From: Candidatus Woesearchaeota archaeon
Lineage (GTDB): Archaea > Nanobdellota > Nanobdellia > Woesearchaeales > GW2011-AR15
Assembly (NCBI GenBank): GCA_016928835.1
Contig: JAFGJW010000005.1
Coordinates: 1 to 64,000, forward strand
Length of the DNA stretch: 64,000 nucleotides
Direction: 5' to 3'
The notes under the pieces were generated by a model. The model saw only the letters and a list, made by a program, of their open reading frames with translations. It was not told where the DNA came from and did not search any database. Position numbers and translations under genes: made by a program. This document shows, piece by piece, positions 25,900 to 33,651 of this stretch (the first letter of the stretch is position 1; every line of letters starts with the position of its first letter).

Positions 25900-26192
25900 A
25901 TGAATGAAATCTACGAAACAGAAACATTTTCAAAGATCTATGCTGCTTCTGATACAAGGGAAAAACAGTTTATTGATAATGTCAAGCAGCAGTTAAGAAA
26001 AACCTTGAATGTCGGAAAGCCGCTGCGTTTTGACTGGTTCAGAGAAAAAAAGTTTGGAAAAGAGTATATTTTCTGATAAATCTCAACAGCAAGAAAGCCA
26101 TTTTTCTAGCTTTTGGAGATAAGAAGGATCAGCAAAAAATAATCAATCATATAATCTTAAACAAAGAAGAATACTTAAGATTGATAGACTAA
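25900..26192 (+). pseudogene. RelE-like toxin gene, frameshifted
   Basis: The first frame encodes MNEIYETETFSKIYAASDTR and GKPLRFDWFREKKFGKEY, then stops at 26076. A second frame, from about 26064, continues YFLINLNSKKAIFLAFGDKK and INHIILNKEEYLRLID to a stop at 26192. Together they make a complete RelE/ParE-type toxin of about 95 residues with the expected beta-strand and C-terminal helix. One base has been lost near 26064. Inactive as read, unless the shift is a sequencing error. Confidence 0.75.
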
Positions 26193-26326
26193 ACTCTTTT
26201 TATTCTGCCTGCTTTTAGGTCTTTTAGGCTGCTGTCTAACTGGATTAAGATATCATCAGCAATTTCTGCCTTTTTCTTAAGCATATTGTACTCCTCAACC
26301 GGAATAGTCACAGATTCTGTTGCCAT
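26189..26326 (-). CDS. Small antitoxin-like protein, antisense to relE remnant (not in ORF track)
   Basis: 45 residues, MATESVTIPVEEYNMLKKKA then a helix ending DLKAGRIKRV. This is the typical form of small archaeal antitoxins, whose C-terminal LKAGRI(K/R) tail binds RelE-type toxins. Here it is convergent with the toxin remnant, the two stops overlapping by two bases, rather than being in one operon. ATG at 26326, TAG at 26191-26189. Confidence 0.65.
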   Translation of the reverse strand: MATESVTIPVEEYNMLKKKAEIADDILIQLDSSLKDLKAGRIKRV

Positions 26327-26412
26327 AATACCTTGATATTTGAATTGTTTATAAATATTTTTCTAAAAAATAGTTTTTGAGGTAAAGATATATAAAATAC
26401 CTCACCCACATC

Positions 26413-26459
26413 TAATCTTCTCTATATCTCTTCAACATTGTGAGTTTGTGATGGTTATT
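26413..26459. repeat. Partial third copy of the 70-base repeat
   Basis: taatcttctctatatctctt and the following 27 bases match the second half of the 70-base repeats at 28204 and 29087 with four changes. It lies just downstream of the minus-strand gene at 26497-27543. Confidence 0.7.
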
Positions 26460-26496
26460 GAAAACATTTACAATTGTTGTGAAAATAGAATAATAC

Positions 26497-27543
26497 TCAC
26501 TCAACCTCCCTTATACTATGTGTTAAATCCCCTTTCTTTACGTTTATTACTGGCTGTGGTGCATAATCTAATAGAATAGTCATAGTCGCATAATGGCCAA
26601 GATGGTCATACAAAACAGTATCTCTTCCCTCTCTTAAAAAAACTATTGCACTTATGCCGGCACGGACATCGTTTGCAGCTTCTAACTCATCTAGGTCTTC
26701 ATAATAGATATAAGCACATCTTGTCGGATCAATACCTAAGGGAAGCTTTTTGTGAGTTCTCCTTATTCTGTCAAATCCTTCTTTGGTAACCGCCCTTAAC
26801 TCATAAGGCTTTCCTGATGGTTGCATCTGGCCTTGGACCCAGGCACTGAAGTTATGTAGTTCTATCCAGAGGTAGCCTGGATTTTGTGGTTTTAATGTAA
26901 TCCCTTCTATGCGTTCTATACCTCTGTTTGAGATAATGACAATCTCCCTGCCTCCGATATTAGAATCTCTTTCATCTGCTAGATATGCAGAATGCACTTT
27001 TTCTGCTTCCATTACTGCTTCCTGTAAATTAAAGAAAGATCTATCCTCAGCTTGGGCTATGAATACACCATCATGAAGATTCGACAAGATAAATGCTTCA
27101 GCAGGCCTATACGGACCAACTCTCATTACTTCTCTTCTAGAAAGCTGTTCATCCTTGTAAACAATATGGGAGACTATAACTGCATTCTGGGCAGTTTCGT
27201 ACTGAAGAACAGCATACCTCGTTCCATGTTGCAACAAAAAGGCGAGCCCACTTAAATTTCCACTAAGCGTGGCTCGAATTAAAGTTTCTGTTAAATTTTC
27301 CACTGTCTGTCTTACTCCTGGAGATTCACCACGTATGAGGAGCCTGTAACTTCCTTTGATAACAGCTGCCGAACTATCTGTCAAATACAATTTTGAAACA
27401 TCAGCAACGCCAGAAGACTGCGGAACAAGCGCATCAAGAGTTGCGCCTTGTTGCACACTGAACTGCCTGTTCCTATCTGACAGCAAGACAACCCCATAAT
27501 AATCCTGCCTTTGGAACCAGGGGATAGCTGCATTAAGTGTCAT
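26497..27543 (-). CDS. Unknown protein, possibly lineage-specific
   Basis: 348 residues, no signal peptide or membrane helix, a mixed alpha/beta pattern. Segments such as SKLYLTDSSAAVIKGSYRLL and GREIVIISNRGIERIEGITL suggest beta-rich domains, and the sequence has no recognised catalytic motif. A ribosome-binding site is not evident; a TATA (taaattttaatataaac) upstream suggests a leaderless message. It is divergent from the gene at 27620 with a shared gap of about 75 bases. Confidence 0.6.
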   Translation of the reverse strand: MTLNAAIPWFQRQDYYGVVLLSDRNRQFSVQQGATLDALVPQSSGVADVSKLYLTDSSAAVIKGSYRLLIRGESPGVRQTVENLTETLIRATLSGNLSGLAFLLQHGTRYAVLQYETAQNAVIVSHIVYKDEQLSRREVMRVGPYRPAEAFILSNLHDGVFIAQAEDRSFFNLQEAVMEAEKVHSAYLADERDSNIGGREIVIISNRGIERIEGITLKPQNPGYLWIELHNFSAWVQGQMQPSGKPYELRAVTKEGFDRIRRTHKKLPLGIDPTRCAYIYYEDLDELEAANDVRAGISAIVFLREGRDTVLYDHLGHYATMTILLDYAPQPVINVKKGDLTHSIREVE

Positions 27544-27619
27544 TTTTTAACTGCCAAACATATCTTATTATTAAACCTAACGTTAAATTTTAATATAAAC
27601 TGTTTTTAATGATTTAAAA

Positions 27620-28144
27620 ATGTCAAACTTACCCCGGGAATTGGAACAATATTTAGAAGGATATGAACCCGAATTTCTTGAGCATGCAGGGATGTTTTTT
27701 GACTTGGGTATCCTAGTGCTGCAGTTAGATGATCCCTTGCGGAGGATATACCACCTCACATTTACACAGACGCTCTACGGCGTGATGCTGGCCCAGAGAA
27801 AAGGGATGCAGGACTGTAAACCTGGGGTTGAACAATCTGGCAGCGGGGTCTTGTTTATGGTCAAAGCAACAGAAGAAGGCAGAGAGGCAGTACCTTCTTT
27901 CTATTCTTTTATTGCTCATCCTAATTTTGACATAGAACACTATCGCTCCTTTGTCGCTACAGTCTTTGAATATACAGCAGCAGCACACAGCTATGTTTTA
28001 TCTTTGAGAAGAGATAAGGGCCAATATCTTACCAGAATGCAGAAGTTAGTTGCAGCCTATAATCTTGCGAGAGGCTTTTCCCCGGCGCTTTCTGAACATT
28101 ACTTTGAACAGGCAGTAGCATCTGAGCAGGCAAGAAACAATTAG
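27620..28144 (+). CDS. Unknown soluble helical protein
   Basis: 174 residues with an acidic N-terminus (LPRELEQYLEGYEPEFLEHA) and several predicted helices. The sequence has no motif that I recognise. It is divergent from the 26497-27543 gene and followed by a copy of the 70-base repeat. It may belong to the same accessory module as its neighbours. Confidence 0.6.
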   Translation: MSNLPRELEQYLEGYEPEFLEHAGMFFDLGILVLQLDDPLRRIYHLTFTQTLYGVMLAQRKGMQDCKPGVEQSGSGVLFMVKATEEGREAVPSFYSFIAHPNFDIEHYRSFVATVFEYTAAAHSYVLSLRRDKGQYLTRMQKLVAAYNLARGFSPALSEHYFEQAVASEQARNN

Positions 28145-28203
28145 GAGATAGGTGTTCTATGGGTTTTGTAATAAACATAAAGTTCTACCAGTTGCCCATT
28201 CCA

Positions 28204-28273
28204 ACAATAAGAAATCTCCTTATAACTAATCTTCTCTATATCTCTTCAGCATTATAAGTTTGTGATGGTTATT
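28204..28273. repeat. 70-base direct repeat, copy 1
   Basis: acaataagaaatctccttat through gatggttatt, 70 bases. It differs at one position from the copy at 29087-29156, in the same orientation, on the other side of the winged-helix/ParB-like gene. Confidence 0.9.
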
Positions 28274-28313
28274 TATTATGGGAAAGTTTGTAAAAAAATT
28301 ATAAATTACACTA

Positions 28314-29027
28314 TTAATCTGCATAAACCGGTTGGGATGTATCCAGAAATCTAAACCTTTCAGGATGGGGTATCCTTTGTGCAGCATCGTAAACAGTTAC
28401 TATTCCCTGTTCACTCATTCTTCTCTGTTTTTGGGCATAGATTCTTCTGCGTGTCTTATCTTCTGGCCCAATAAACCTTACTTCTGCCATTATCGTATCT
28501 GCACCGTTAAGTGCCAGAAGCATTGCTCTATGGTTCCCATCTGCTAAATATAATTGACCATCAAGCACATCTACTGTTGGAGGGCTATATGCGTTTAATG
28601 AATCAAACCCATCCTCTCTCCTCCAATAATCCATTAAATTTTCAAGTTGAGATAGATTTGGTGTTTCTAGCGGGATGACGTCTAATAGATTGAATTCTTT
28701 TAATCTATGATACCTGTATCCCTGTCCTGCAGCTGTCTCGATTCTATGCCTTAAATCAAGAGGCAATAATCTTCTTAATCTTGACATCACTTTGTATATA
28801 TAATCCTCACTAAAATCTTCCGGGTTCTTGCCTTTAGTTTGAGCATATATTTGCATTAAGTCTTCATAGGATAAAACCTGCCCAGCCTTATCAACTAATT
28901 TTCTAAATACTGCTACAAACCCATATGAGAGAATATAATCCTTTCCTGCGTATCTCAAAACCAATGGTCCGCCAAGTACTTTTTCCTCCAGTGAAAAACC
29001 CTCTTTCAATAGCATATCAATAGGCAT
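28314..29027 (-). CDS. Winged-helix DNA-binding plus ParB/Srx-like domain protein
   Basis: 237 residues. Residues 30-110 form a Trans_reg_C-like winged helix (EDYIYKVMSRLRRLLPLDLR, GQGYRYHRL), related to the protein at 20023. Residues 115-205 look like a ParB/sulfiredoxin-type domain (VIPLETPNLSQLENLMDYW, then LDGQLYLADGNHRAMLLALN, whose DGNHR matches the ParB G-x-HR signature). ParB folds bind CTP or act as nucleases. Flanked by 70-base direct repeats. The fusion suggests a DNA-binding regulator or a mobile-element protein; function not proven. Confidence 0.65.
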   Translation of the reverse strand: MPIDMLLKEGFSLEEKVLGGPLVLRYAGKDYILSYGFVAVFRKLVDKAGQVLSYEDLMQIYAQTKGKNPEDFSEDYIYKVMSRLRRLLPLDLRHRIETAAGQGYRYHRLKEFNLLDVIPLETPNLSQLENLMDYWRREDGFDSLNAYSPPTVDVLDGQLYLADGNHRAMLLALNGADTIMAEVRFIGPEDKTRRRIYAQKQRRMSEQGIVTVYDAAQRIPHPERFRFLDTSQPVYAD

Positions 29028-29086
29028 GTTCGAAGTTTAACTGAACTTATATAAAAAATTAATTCGGTTGAGTTTGTCCCAATCCC

Positions 29087-29156
29087 ACAATAAGAAATCT
29101 CCTTATAACTAATCTTCTCTATATCTCTTCAGCATTATAAGTTCGTGATGGTTATT
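29087..29156. repeat. 70-base direct repeat, copy 2
   Basis: Same 70 bases as 28204-28273 except for gttcgtg instead of gtttgtg. It lies about 60 bases upstream of the winged-helix/ParB-like gene's start. Confidence 0.9.
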
Positions 29157-29382
29157 GAAAGTGTAGAGAAATAAGCAAGTTCTTTGTTTTTTTATCCTGT
29201 TTTTGTGGCAAAGTTTATAATTGAGAGGCTTAGATTATATTAGGCTTGCCTTGTCTGGATGATATGTAAATAAGATTGTGATGTGTATAATGTTGTTTAT
29301 TCAGATGTTGTGATATTATAAAGGTATTGAGCTGATTTCTTGGGTTAGTTTTATATATAACCTAATTAAATCAGAGACCATA
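29157..29382. other. Gene-free stretch upstream of beta-helix gene
   Basis: With the repeat copy before it, this makes about 355 bases without a gene (29028-29382). It holds a 30-base promoter-like element (29191-29220; TTTATCC, 16 bases, TTTATAA) also found at three other sites, and a TATA (ttttatatataacc, 29350-29362) that fits the start of the beta-helix gene. No ORF was seen. Confidence 0.6.
29191..29220 (+). promoter_or_regulatory. 30-base TTTATCC-N16-TTTATAA element, copy 3
   Basis: TTTATCCTGTTTTTG, then TGGCAAAG and TTTATAA, in the gene-free gap before the beta-helix gene. Matches copy 2 over its first 15 bases. Confidence 0.55.
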
Positions 29383-30474
29383 ATGTCAGAAAAGGTAGAA
29401 CCAAGTGAACTTGAAGCCACACTGTTTGGTGCGAGTGAATTTCTAGAAGGAGGTCTTGAAGCACTTAGATCTGTTGATTCTTATGTTACTATTCTGCCTG
29501 GCAATTATGATATTCCCTTTGACATCACTGTTCATCCCGGAGGCAGATTAGAAATTTTGCCAGGAACAACACTAAGGTTTGGTCCTGAAGGAGGAATAAT
29601 TTCTTATGGAACTTTGATTGCAAGAGGTGATAAATCAGACAAGATTCGCTTTACAGGAGAGGGATGGAGAAATATTACGCTTGCTGGCGAAGGTTCAAAT
29701 CAGTCTGTACTTGAACATTGTATTATTGAGGGTGGTACAGGCAGGAGTCAACGGAGTACAGGCAGGAGTCAACGGAGTCTTGCATATTTTAAGGCTGGTG
29801 GCGGATTGGGAATCTTTGATTCGTCATCAGAAGTATTAAACTGTGACATAAGGCATAATTCAGCAAGGAAGGGTGGGGGTGTATATGTATCTGGCGGAAA
29901 TCCTAGACTATCAAATAACAAGATCCATAGAAATATAGCCATTTCTTTGGAATCTAGGCTAGGAGAAGGAGGAGGGATTTATTTACAGAGTTCTGATGCA
30001 GTTATAGCTGGTAATACTATTGATCATAATCAGGCTAGATTGGGAGGAGGGATTTGTATTAGAAGAGGAAAACCAACACTCACTGAGAATATGATTCAAC
30101 ATAACTCGGCTTCTCGGAGCGGGGGCGGTATTTTTATTGAATATTCTAATGCAATCTTGTCAACAAACACATTTGAATATAATGAAGGCAAAAGCGGAGC
30201 TGCTATCCACTTGGACGGGCCAGCAACACTAGAGGACAATGTAATCTCTTATAATCGTTCTGAGAGGAATGTTGTTTATGGTCCTGTTTCTGCAGTATTT
30301 GTACAACATTCTGGGTGCCATTTTAGCGGAAACACAATATCTGGCAATACCTCTTACGGCGGAATCCTTGGTAAGCGTGGTGCAGGCTTAGTTCTGGACT
30401 CTGGTCGTTCTATTACCTTTAATGGAGATAGAATATTTGATAATGAACCACTAGACATTCTGCAACTTAAATAA
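29383..30474 (+). CDS. Right-handed parallel beta-helix repeat protein
   Basis: 363 residues made largely of 22-24-residue beta-helix coils: GGGLGIFDSSSEVLNCDIRH, GGGVYVSGGNPRLSNNKIHR, GGGIYLQSSDAVIAGNTIDH and similar (NosD/polymorphic outer-membrane type). It has no signal peptide, unlike most such proteins, which are exported. Residues near 119-132 carry a perfect tandem duplication (TGRSQRS twice). Beta-helix proteins usually bind or cut polysaccharides; no catalytic residues can be assigned here. Confidence 0.8.
   Translation: MSEKVEPSELEATLFGASEFLEGGLEALRSVDSYVTILPGNYDIPFDITVHPGGRLEILPGTTLRFGPEGGIISYGTLIARGDKSDKIRFTGEGWRNITLAGEGSNQSVLEHCIIEGGTGRSQRSTGRSQRSLAYFKAGGGLGIFDSSSEVLNCDIRHNSARKGGGVYVSGGNPRLSNNKIHRNIAISLESRLGEGGGIYLQSSDAVIAGNTIDHNQARLGGGICIRRGKPTLTENMIQHNSASRSGGGIFIEYSNAILSTNTFEYNEGKSGAAIHLDGPATLEDNVISYNRSERNVVYGPVSAVFVQHSGCHFSGNTISGNTSYGGILGKRGAGLVLDSGRSITFNGDRIFDNEPLDILQLK
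29737..29778. repeat. Perfect 21-base tandem duplication
   Basis: The unit acaggcaggagtcaacggag plus t occurs twice without change, in frame within the beta-helix gene and adding TGRSQRS. The absence of any mismatch suggests recent slippage. Confidence 0.9.
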
Positions 30475-30486
30475 GAAATGTCCATA

Positions 30487-30516
30487 TTTATCCTGGTCTC
30501 ACAATGGACTTTATAA
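30487..30516 (+). promoter_or_regulatory. 30-base TTTATCC-N16-TTTATAA element, copy 4
   Basis: TTTATCCTGGTCTCA, then CAATGGAC and TTTATAA, just after the beta-helix gene and before the D12 methylase. Weaker match in the middle but the same spacing. Confidence 0.5.
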
Positions 30517-30634
30517 TAAAGAAATGATTAATAGTTAGTGGGGGGATTGAATATTCTGTTTTATTAGGAGTTAGAATGTCAAGTTATTGACAAGATCATT
30601 AACCTTTATTAATGTCAATCATATTCACTTAATC

Positions 30635-31474
30635 ATGATTAGCATAACCTTACCTGTTTTTGTTAAATGGGCGGGCGGAAAATCTAAGTTAATTCCTCAG
30701 TTTAAGGAGCACTTTCCTGAGAAGGTTGAATCATATTACGAGCCCTTTTTGGGTGGAGGCGCTGTATTCTTTTATTTTACCCAGTTCTACAAACCCAACA
30801 AACTTGTCCTCTCTGACATAAACCATGTTCTTGTTGAGCTTTATAGAAATGTTAAAGAGAATCCAGACCAACTAATTAAACTGTTAAAAGAGCATAAATC
30901 TAAACATACTCCAGATAGTTCAAAATACTACTACAAGATGAGAGAGAGGTATAATCAGTTACACAACACCATAGAAAAATCCGCTTTGTTTCTTTACTTG
31001 AATAAAACTTGCTTTAACGGATTATATCGTGAAAATGCAAAAGGTCATTTTAATGTTCCAATTGGTAGATATAAAAATCCATCAATAGTGAATGCTGGAG
31101 AAATAAAAAAGGCCAGTTCTTTACTCAAAAACGCAGAGGTTTTTGAACAAGATTTTGAAAATATTTTACCTTCGGTTAATAAAAACGATTTTGTTTATTT
31201 GGATCCGCCATACCATCCAGTTTCGGAAACATCAAGTTTTACTTCGTATTCAAAGCAGGATTTTGGAAAAGAAGACCAAAAAAGACTAGCTGAATTTTGT
31301 AAAAAACTCGATAAAAAAGGAGTTAAATTTATGTTAAGTAATAGTGATACCAAATTTGTCAAAGAGTTATACTCTGAATTTAATATTCATTTAGTTAGCA
31401 CAAGAAGAATGATAAGTGCTGATAAAACAAAGAGAAAAACTATAAATGAAGTTGTTGTGAAGAATTATTCATAA
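30635..31474 (+). CDS. D12-class (Dam/DpnM-like) adenine-N6 DNA methyltransferase
   Basis: The start is set at ATG 30635 (MISITLPVFVKWAGGK): a TATA-like aacctttattaatg lies about 25 bases upstream. The 279-residue protein has the D12-class motifs KWAGGKSKLIPQF (AdoMet site), YEPFLGGGAVFFYF and the catalytic DPPY (VYLDPPYHP). It would methylate adenine, most likely in GATC given the DpnA-like neighbour. It overlaps the 3' end of the convergent third gene by 35 bases. The three genes together form a DpnII-like restriction-modification system. Confidence 0.85.
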   Translation: MISITLPVFVKWAGGKSKLIPQFKEHFPEKVESYYEPFLGGGAVFFYFTQFYKPNKLVLSDINHVLVELYRNVKENPDQLIKLLKEHKSKHTPDSSKYYYKMRERYNQLHNTIEKSALFLYLNKTCFNGLYRENAKGHFNVPIGRYKNPSIVNAGEIKKASSLLKNAEVFEQDFENILPSVNKNDFVYLDPPYHPVSETSSFTSYSKQDFGKEDQKRLAEFCKKLDKKGVKFMLSNSDTKFVKELYSEFNIHLVSTRRMISADKTKRKTINEVVVKNYS

Positions 31475-32093
31475 TCTCAAAAGCTTTTTCTTCAGTTAGT
31501 TTTTTTCCAGATTCATTTAAAAATTTAAATCCATTTTTTGTGGTTAAATAATTGTAATTATAATGTCTCATAAGATTTAGCCAGTTTACAAACTTTTTTC
31601 TTCCCCAACCATTCCAATATCTTATGTCCATCTCAATTGAAAACCATTTTGACAACTTTAAAATCAGTTCAATTGATAAACCAATGTTCTTGTCTTCTAT
31701 GGTTGGCAAGAGTCTTTCTGGATCTGTTAAATTAATTACCTTAATAATTGCAGTTCTAACAACTTCCGAATATTCTTCATCTCTTTCTTTTTTGTTTTTT
31801 AGATCTTCGAAAAGATCAATATGTTTTGGAGCATTCGGAGTCTTACTTTTTTTATGAAAAATCTTGTTTTCAACGTCAATTCTGAAATCAAATCCTAATT
31901 TAAGATTTGCTGGTCTGACAAGTAATATTCTTCCGTCTTTGGAGTTTTCTACATGGTAAATATATCGATTGTACGTTGCATCTTGAGCGGGCCCAGGGTC
32001 TTCTTCAAAGAATTTCTTAACAACTTTCTCTCTTATCTCTTTTCTGGTCATCCCATCTTGACTAAAGATAAATTCAATAAAATTTGTTGCCAT
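31440..32093 (-). CDS. Candidate restriction endonuclease or accessory protein of the DpnII-like system
   Basis: 217 residues between two methyltransferase genes, in the position of a restriction enzyme but on the other strand. N-terminal MTRKEIREKVVKKFFEEDPG looks like a helix-turn-helix-like region. FDFRIDVENKIFHKK may be a beta hairpin, and the C-terminal half is helical (WFSIEMDIRYWNGWGRKKFV). No PD-(D/E)XK or HNH motif is obvious, and DpnII/MboI enzymes are longer (about 280). It could be a divergent endonuclease, a controller or a specificity partner. Confidence 0.5.
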   Translation of the reverse strand: MATNFIEFIFSQDGMTRKEIREKVVKKFFEEDPGPAQDATYNRYIYHVENSKDGRILLVRPANLKLGFDFRIDVENKIFHKKSKTPNAPKHIDLFEDLKNKKERDEEYSEVVRTAIIKVINLTDPERLLPTIEDKNIGLSIELILKLSKWFSIEMDIRYWNGWGRKKFVNWLNLMRHYNYNYLTTKNGFKFLNESGKKLTEEKAFEIMNNSSQQLHL

Positions 32094-32141
32094 AAAAATA
32101 AAGTTTAAATCTTATTATATAAAAAAATTACTAAAATTTTT

Positions 32142-32194
32142 GATCAATGATCAAAATATTTGATCGCGTAACCACAATTTTTATTAAGGAGATC
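32142..32194. promoter_or_regulatory. Cluster of four GATC sites in the RM promoter gap
   Basis: GATC occurs at 32142, 32149, 32162 and 32191 in the short gap between the divergent candidate endonuclease and DpnA-like genes (the last within ttaaggagatcttaa, an inverted repeat). One GATC per 256 bases or fewer is expected at this base composition. Methylation of these sites could tune transcription of the RM genes. Confidence 0.5.
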
Positions 32195-32209
32195 TTAATA
32201 AGAAAAAAT

Positions 32210-32992
32210 ATGTCAAATTCTATTTATGACAAAAATAACGTTCAACTATTTAATGGTGACTGTTTAGAAATTCTTCAGCAGATAAAACCAAATTCAGTTA
32301 ATATGATTTTTGCGGATCCTCCCTACTTTCTTTCTAATGGTGGAATAACTTGTAAGGCCGGTAAAATGGTTTCAGTGAATAAAGGGAAGTGGGACAAATC
32401 TAATGGACACGAAGAAGATTTTAAATTCACAAAGAGGTGGCTTAAGGCATGCAGAAGAGTTTTGCATGATAATGGCACGATTTGGATTTCCGGAACACAC
32501 CACAATATATACAAAGTGGGATTTGCGTTAGAACAACTTGGTTATGATATCTTAAACGAAATAGTTTGGTTTAAGCCCAATGGACCTCCAAACTTGGCTT
32601 GTAGATATTTTGCTCATAGTCATGAGACTGTCTTATGGGCAAGAAAATCAAAAAAATCAAAGCATACTTTTAACTATAAACTTATGAAAAATTGGGACGT
32701 TAATGGAGATAAAATTAATAATCAAGGGAAACAAATGAGAAGTGTTTGGTCTATAACTTTGACACCTTTAAAAGAAAAAGAAAATGGAAAGCATCCTACT
32801 CAAAAGCCACTTGAACTTCTTAAAAGGATAATCGCGTCATCAACAAAAAAGGGTGATTTGGTTTTGGATCCTTTTAATGGCTCGGGAACTACTGGCGTTG
32901 CTGCAAGGAGTTTGGGAAGAAGATATGTTGGAATTGAGAAAGAAAAAAAATTTTTGGATATAACTGTTAATAGGTTAAATAGTAATTCTTAA
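32210..32992 (+). CDS. DpnA-like beta-class adenine DNA methyltransferase
   Basis: The start is set at ATG 32210 (MSNSIYDKNNVQLFNGDCLE). The track's ATG 32147 lies in the promoter gap among GATC sites. The 260-residue protein has ADPPYFLSNGGITC (catalytic DPPY with the DpnA-type extension), SVNKGKWDKS, WISGTHHNIYKVG and a C-terminal DPFNGSGTTGVAA AdoMet motif. This set closely follows DpnA (M2.DpnII), which methylates single-stranded GATC DNA. Role: protect incoming or newly replicated DNA from the system's own restriction. Confidence 0.85.
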   Translation: MSNSIYDKNNVQLFNGDCLEILQQIKPNSVNMIFADPPYFLSNGGITCKAGKMVSVNKGKWDKSNGHEEDFKFTKRWLKACRRVLHDNGTIWISGTHHNIYKVGFALEQLGYDILNEIVWFKPNGPPNLACRYFAHSHETVLWARKSKKSKHTFNYKLMKNWDVNGDKINNQGKQMRSVWSITLTPLKEKENGKHPTQKPLELLKRIIASSTKKGDLVLDPFNGSGTTGVAARSLGRRYVGIEKEKKFLDITVNRLNSNS

Positions 32993-33073
32993 TTTCCACA
33001 CACTGAAACTCTCCCCCTTCTCTCCCCCTCATTCAACAACAAAACATTTAAATCATATTATCTTAGTTATATC

Positions 33074-33454
33074 ATGAAAACAAAACATCTCTTCTATTCA
33101 TTGCTGATAGCCTTTGCAATTATGCTGTTCTTTTTCTTTATGCAGCCGTTCTTTTATTTTGCTGCTTTTTTCGGCCTTATAGTTACTATCTTGGGAATCA
33201 TGCTTATTATCAAGGCTAGGAAAATTAAAAATAAGCCGGCAAGAAGGTTCCTTTATCTAACTGGTGTAGGAGCTTCTGGAATACTTGTTTGTTCAATCCT
33301 GCATAATCTAGTATATGCCTTATTCATAGTCTTGTTCGGACAAGGCTTCTGGAAAGATGAGCCTGTTTTCTTTATTATAGCTCTTATCATCTGCCCCTTG
33401 CTCTTCCTAATAGGAACAATAGGCACTTTCTTTAATCTGAAGAAGATAAAATAG
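33074..33454 (+). CDS. Small four-helix membrane protein
   Basis: 126 residues with four hydrophobic helices (for example LLIAFAIMLFFFFMQPFFYF) separated by short basic loops (KARKIKNKPARR). No family is recognised. A TATA (ttaaatcatattatc) lies before the ATG. Confidence 0.6.
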   Translation: MKTKHLFYSLLIAFAIMLFFFFMQPFFYFAAFFGLIVTILGIMLIIKARKIKNKPARRFLYLTGVGASGILVCSILHNLVYALFIVLFGQGFWKDEPVFFIIALIICPLLFLIGTIGTFFNLKKIK

Positions 33455-33530
33455 AACTGTTTTCACAACAACATTTATTAACCCCCTAAAAACAAATCAT
33501 GCGCACACCAACATAAACTTAATGAAATAA

Positions 33531-33605
33531 TGTCCTAAATTCTTCTGGCTGCATTACAATAAAGTAAAAGATTGCGAATACTGCAGGTGGGCTGAAGTTA
33601 GGTGA
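33531..33605 (+). pseudogene. C-terminal remnant of a nuclease-type gene, left of Fic cassette
   Basis: Frame without a start: CPKFFWLHYNKVKDCEYCRW then AEVR and a stop at 33603. The CEYCRWA tail is what I recall as the C-terminus of archaeal PD-(D/E)XK-type nuclease proteins. A second remnant with the same tail lies just right of the Fic gene. The stop codon lies inside the left inverted repeat. Confidence 0.55.
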
Positions 33606-33610
33606 CCACA
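33596..33610. repeat. Left 15-bp terminal inverted repeat of Fic cassette
   Basis: AGTTAGGTGACCACA, the exact reverse complement of 34581-34595. Its GTGACCACA also pairs with TGTGGTCAC at 33631-33639, 20 bases away, across the fic TATA box (atttataaaa). Confidence 0.85.
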
Positions 33611-33651
33611 AAATAACAATATTTATAAAATGTGGTCACTTATTATAAGAT

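Noticed and set aside
29707-29778. Possible short CRISPR-like or recombination repeat in the beta-helix gene
   Set aside because: Only two adjacent 21-base copies, in frame and without spacers; simple tandem duplication explains it.
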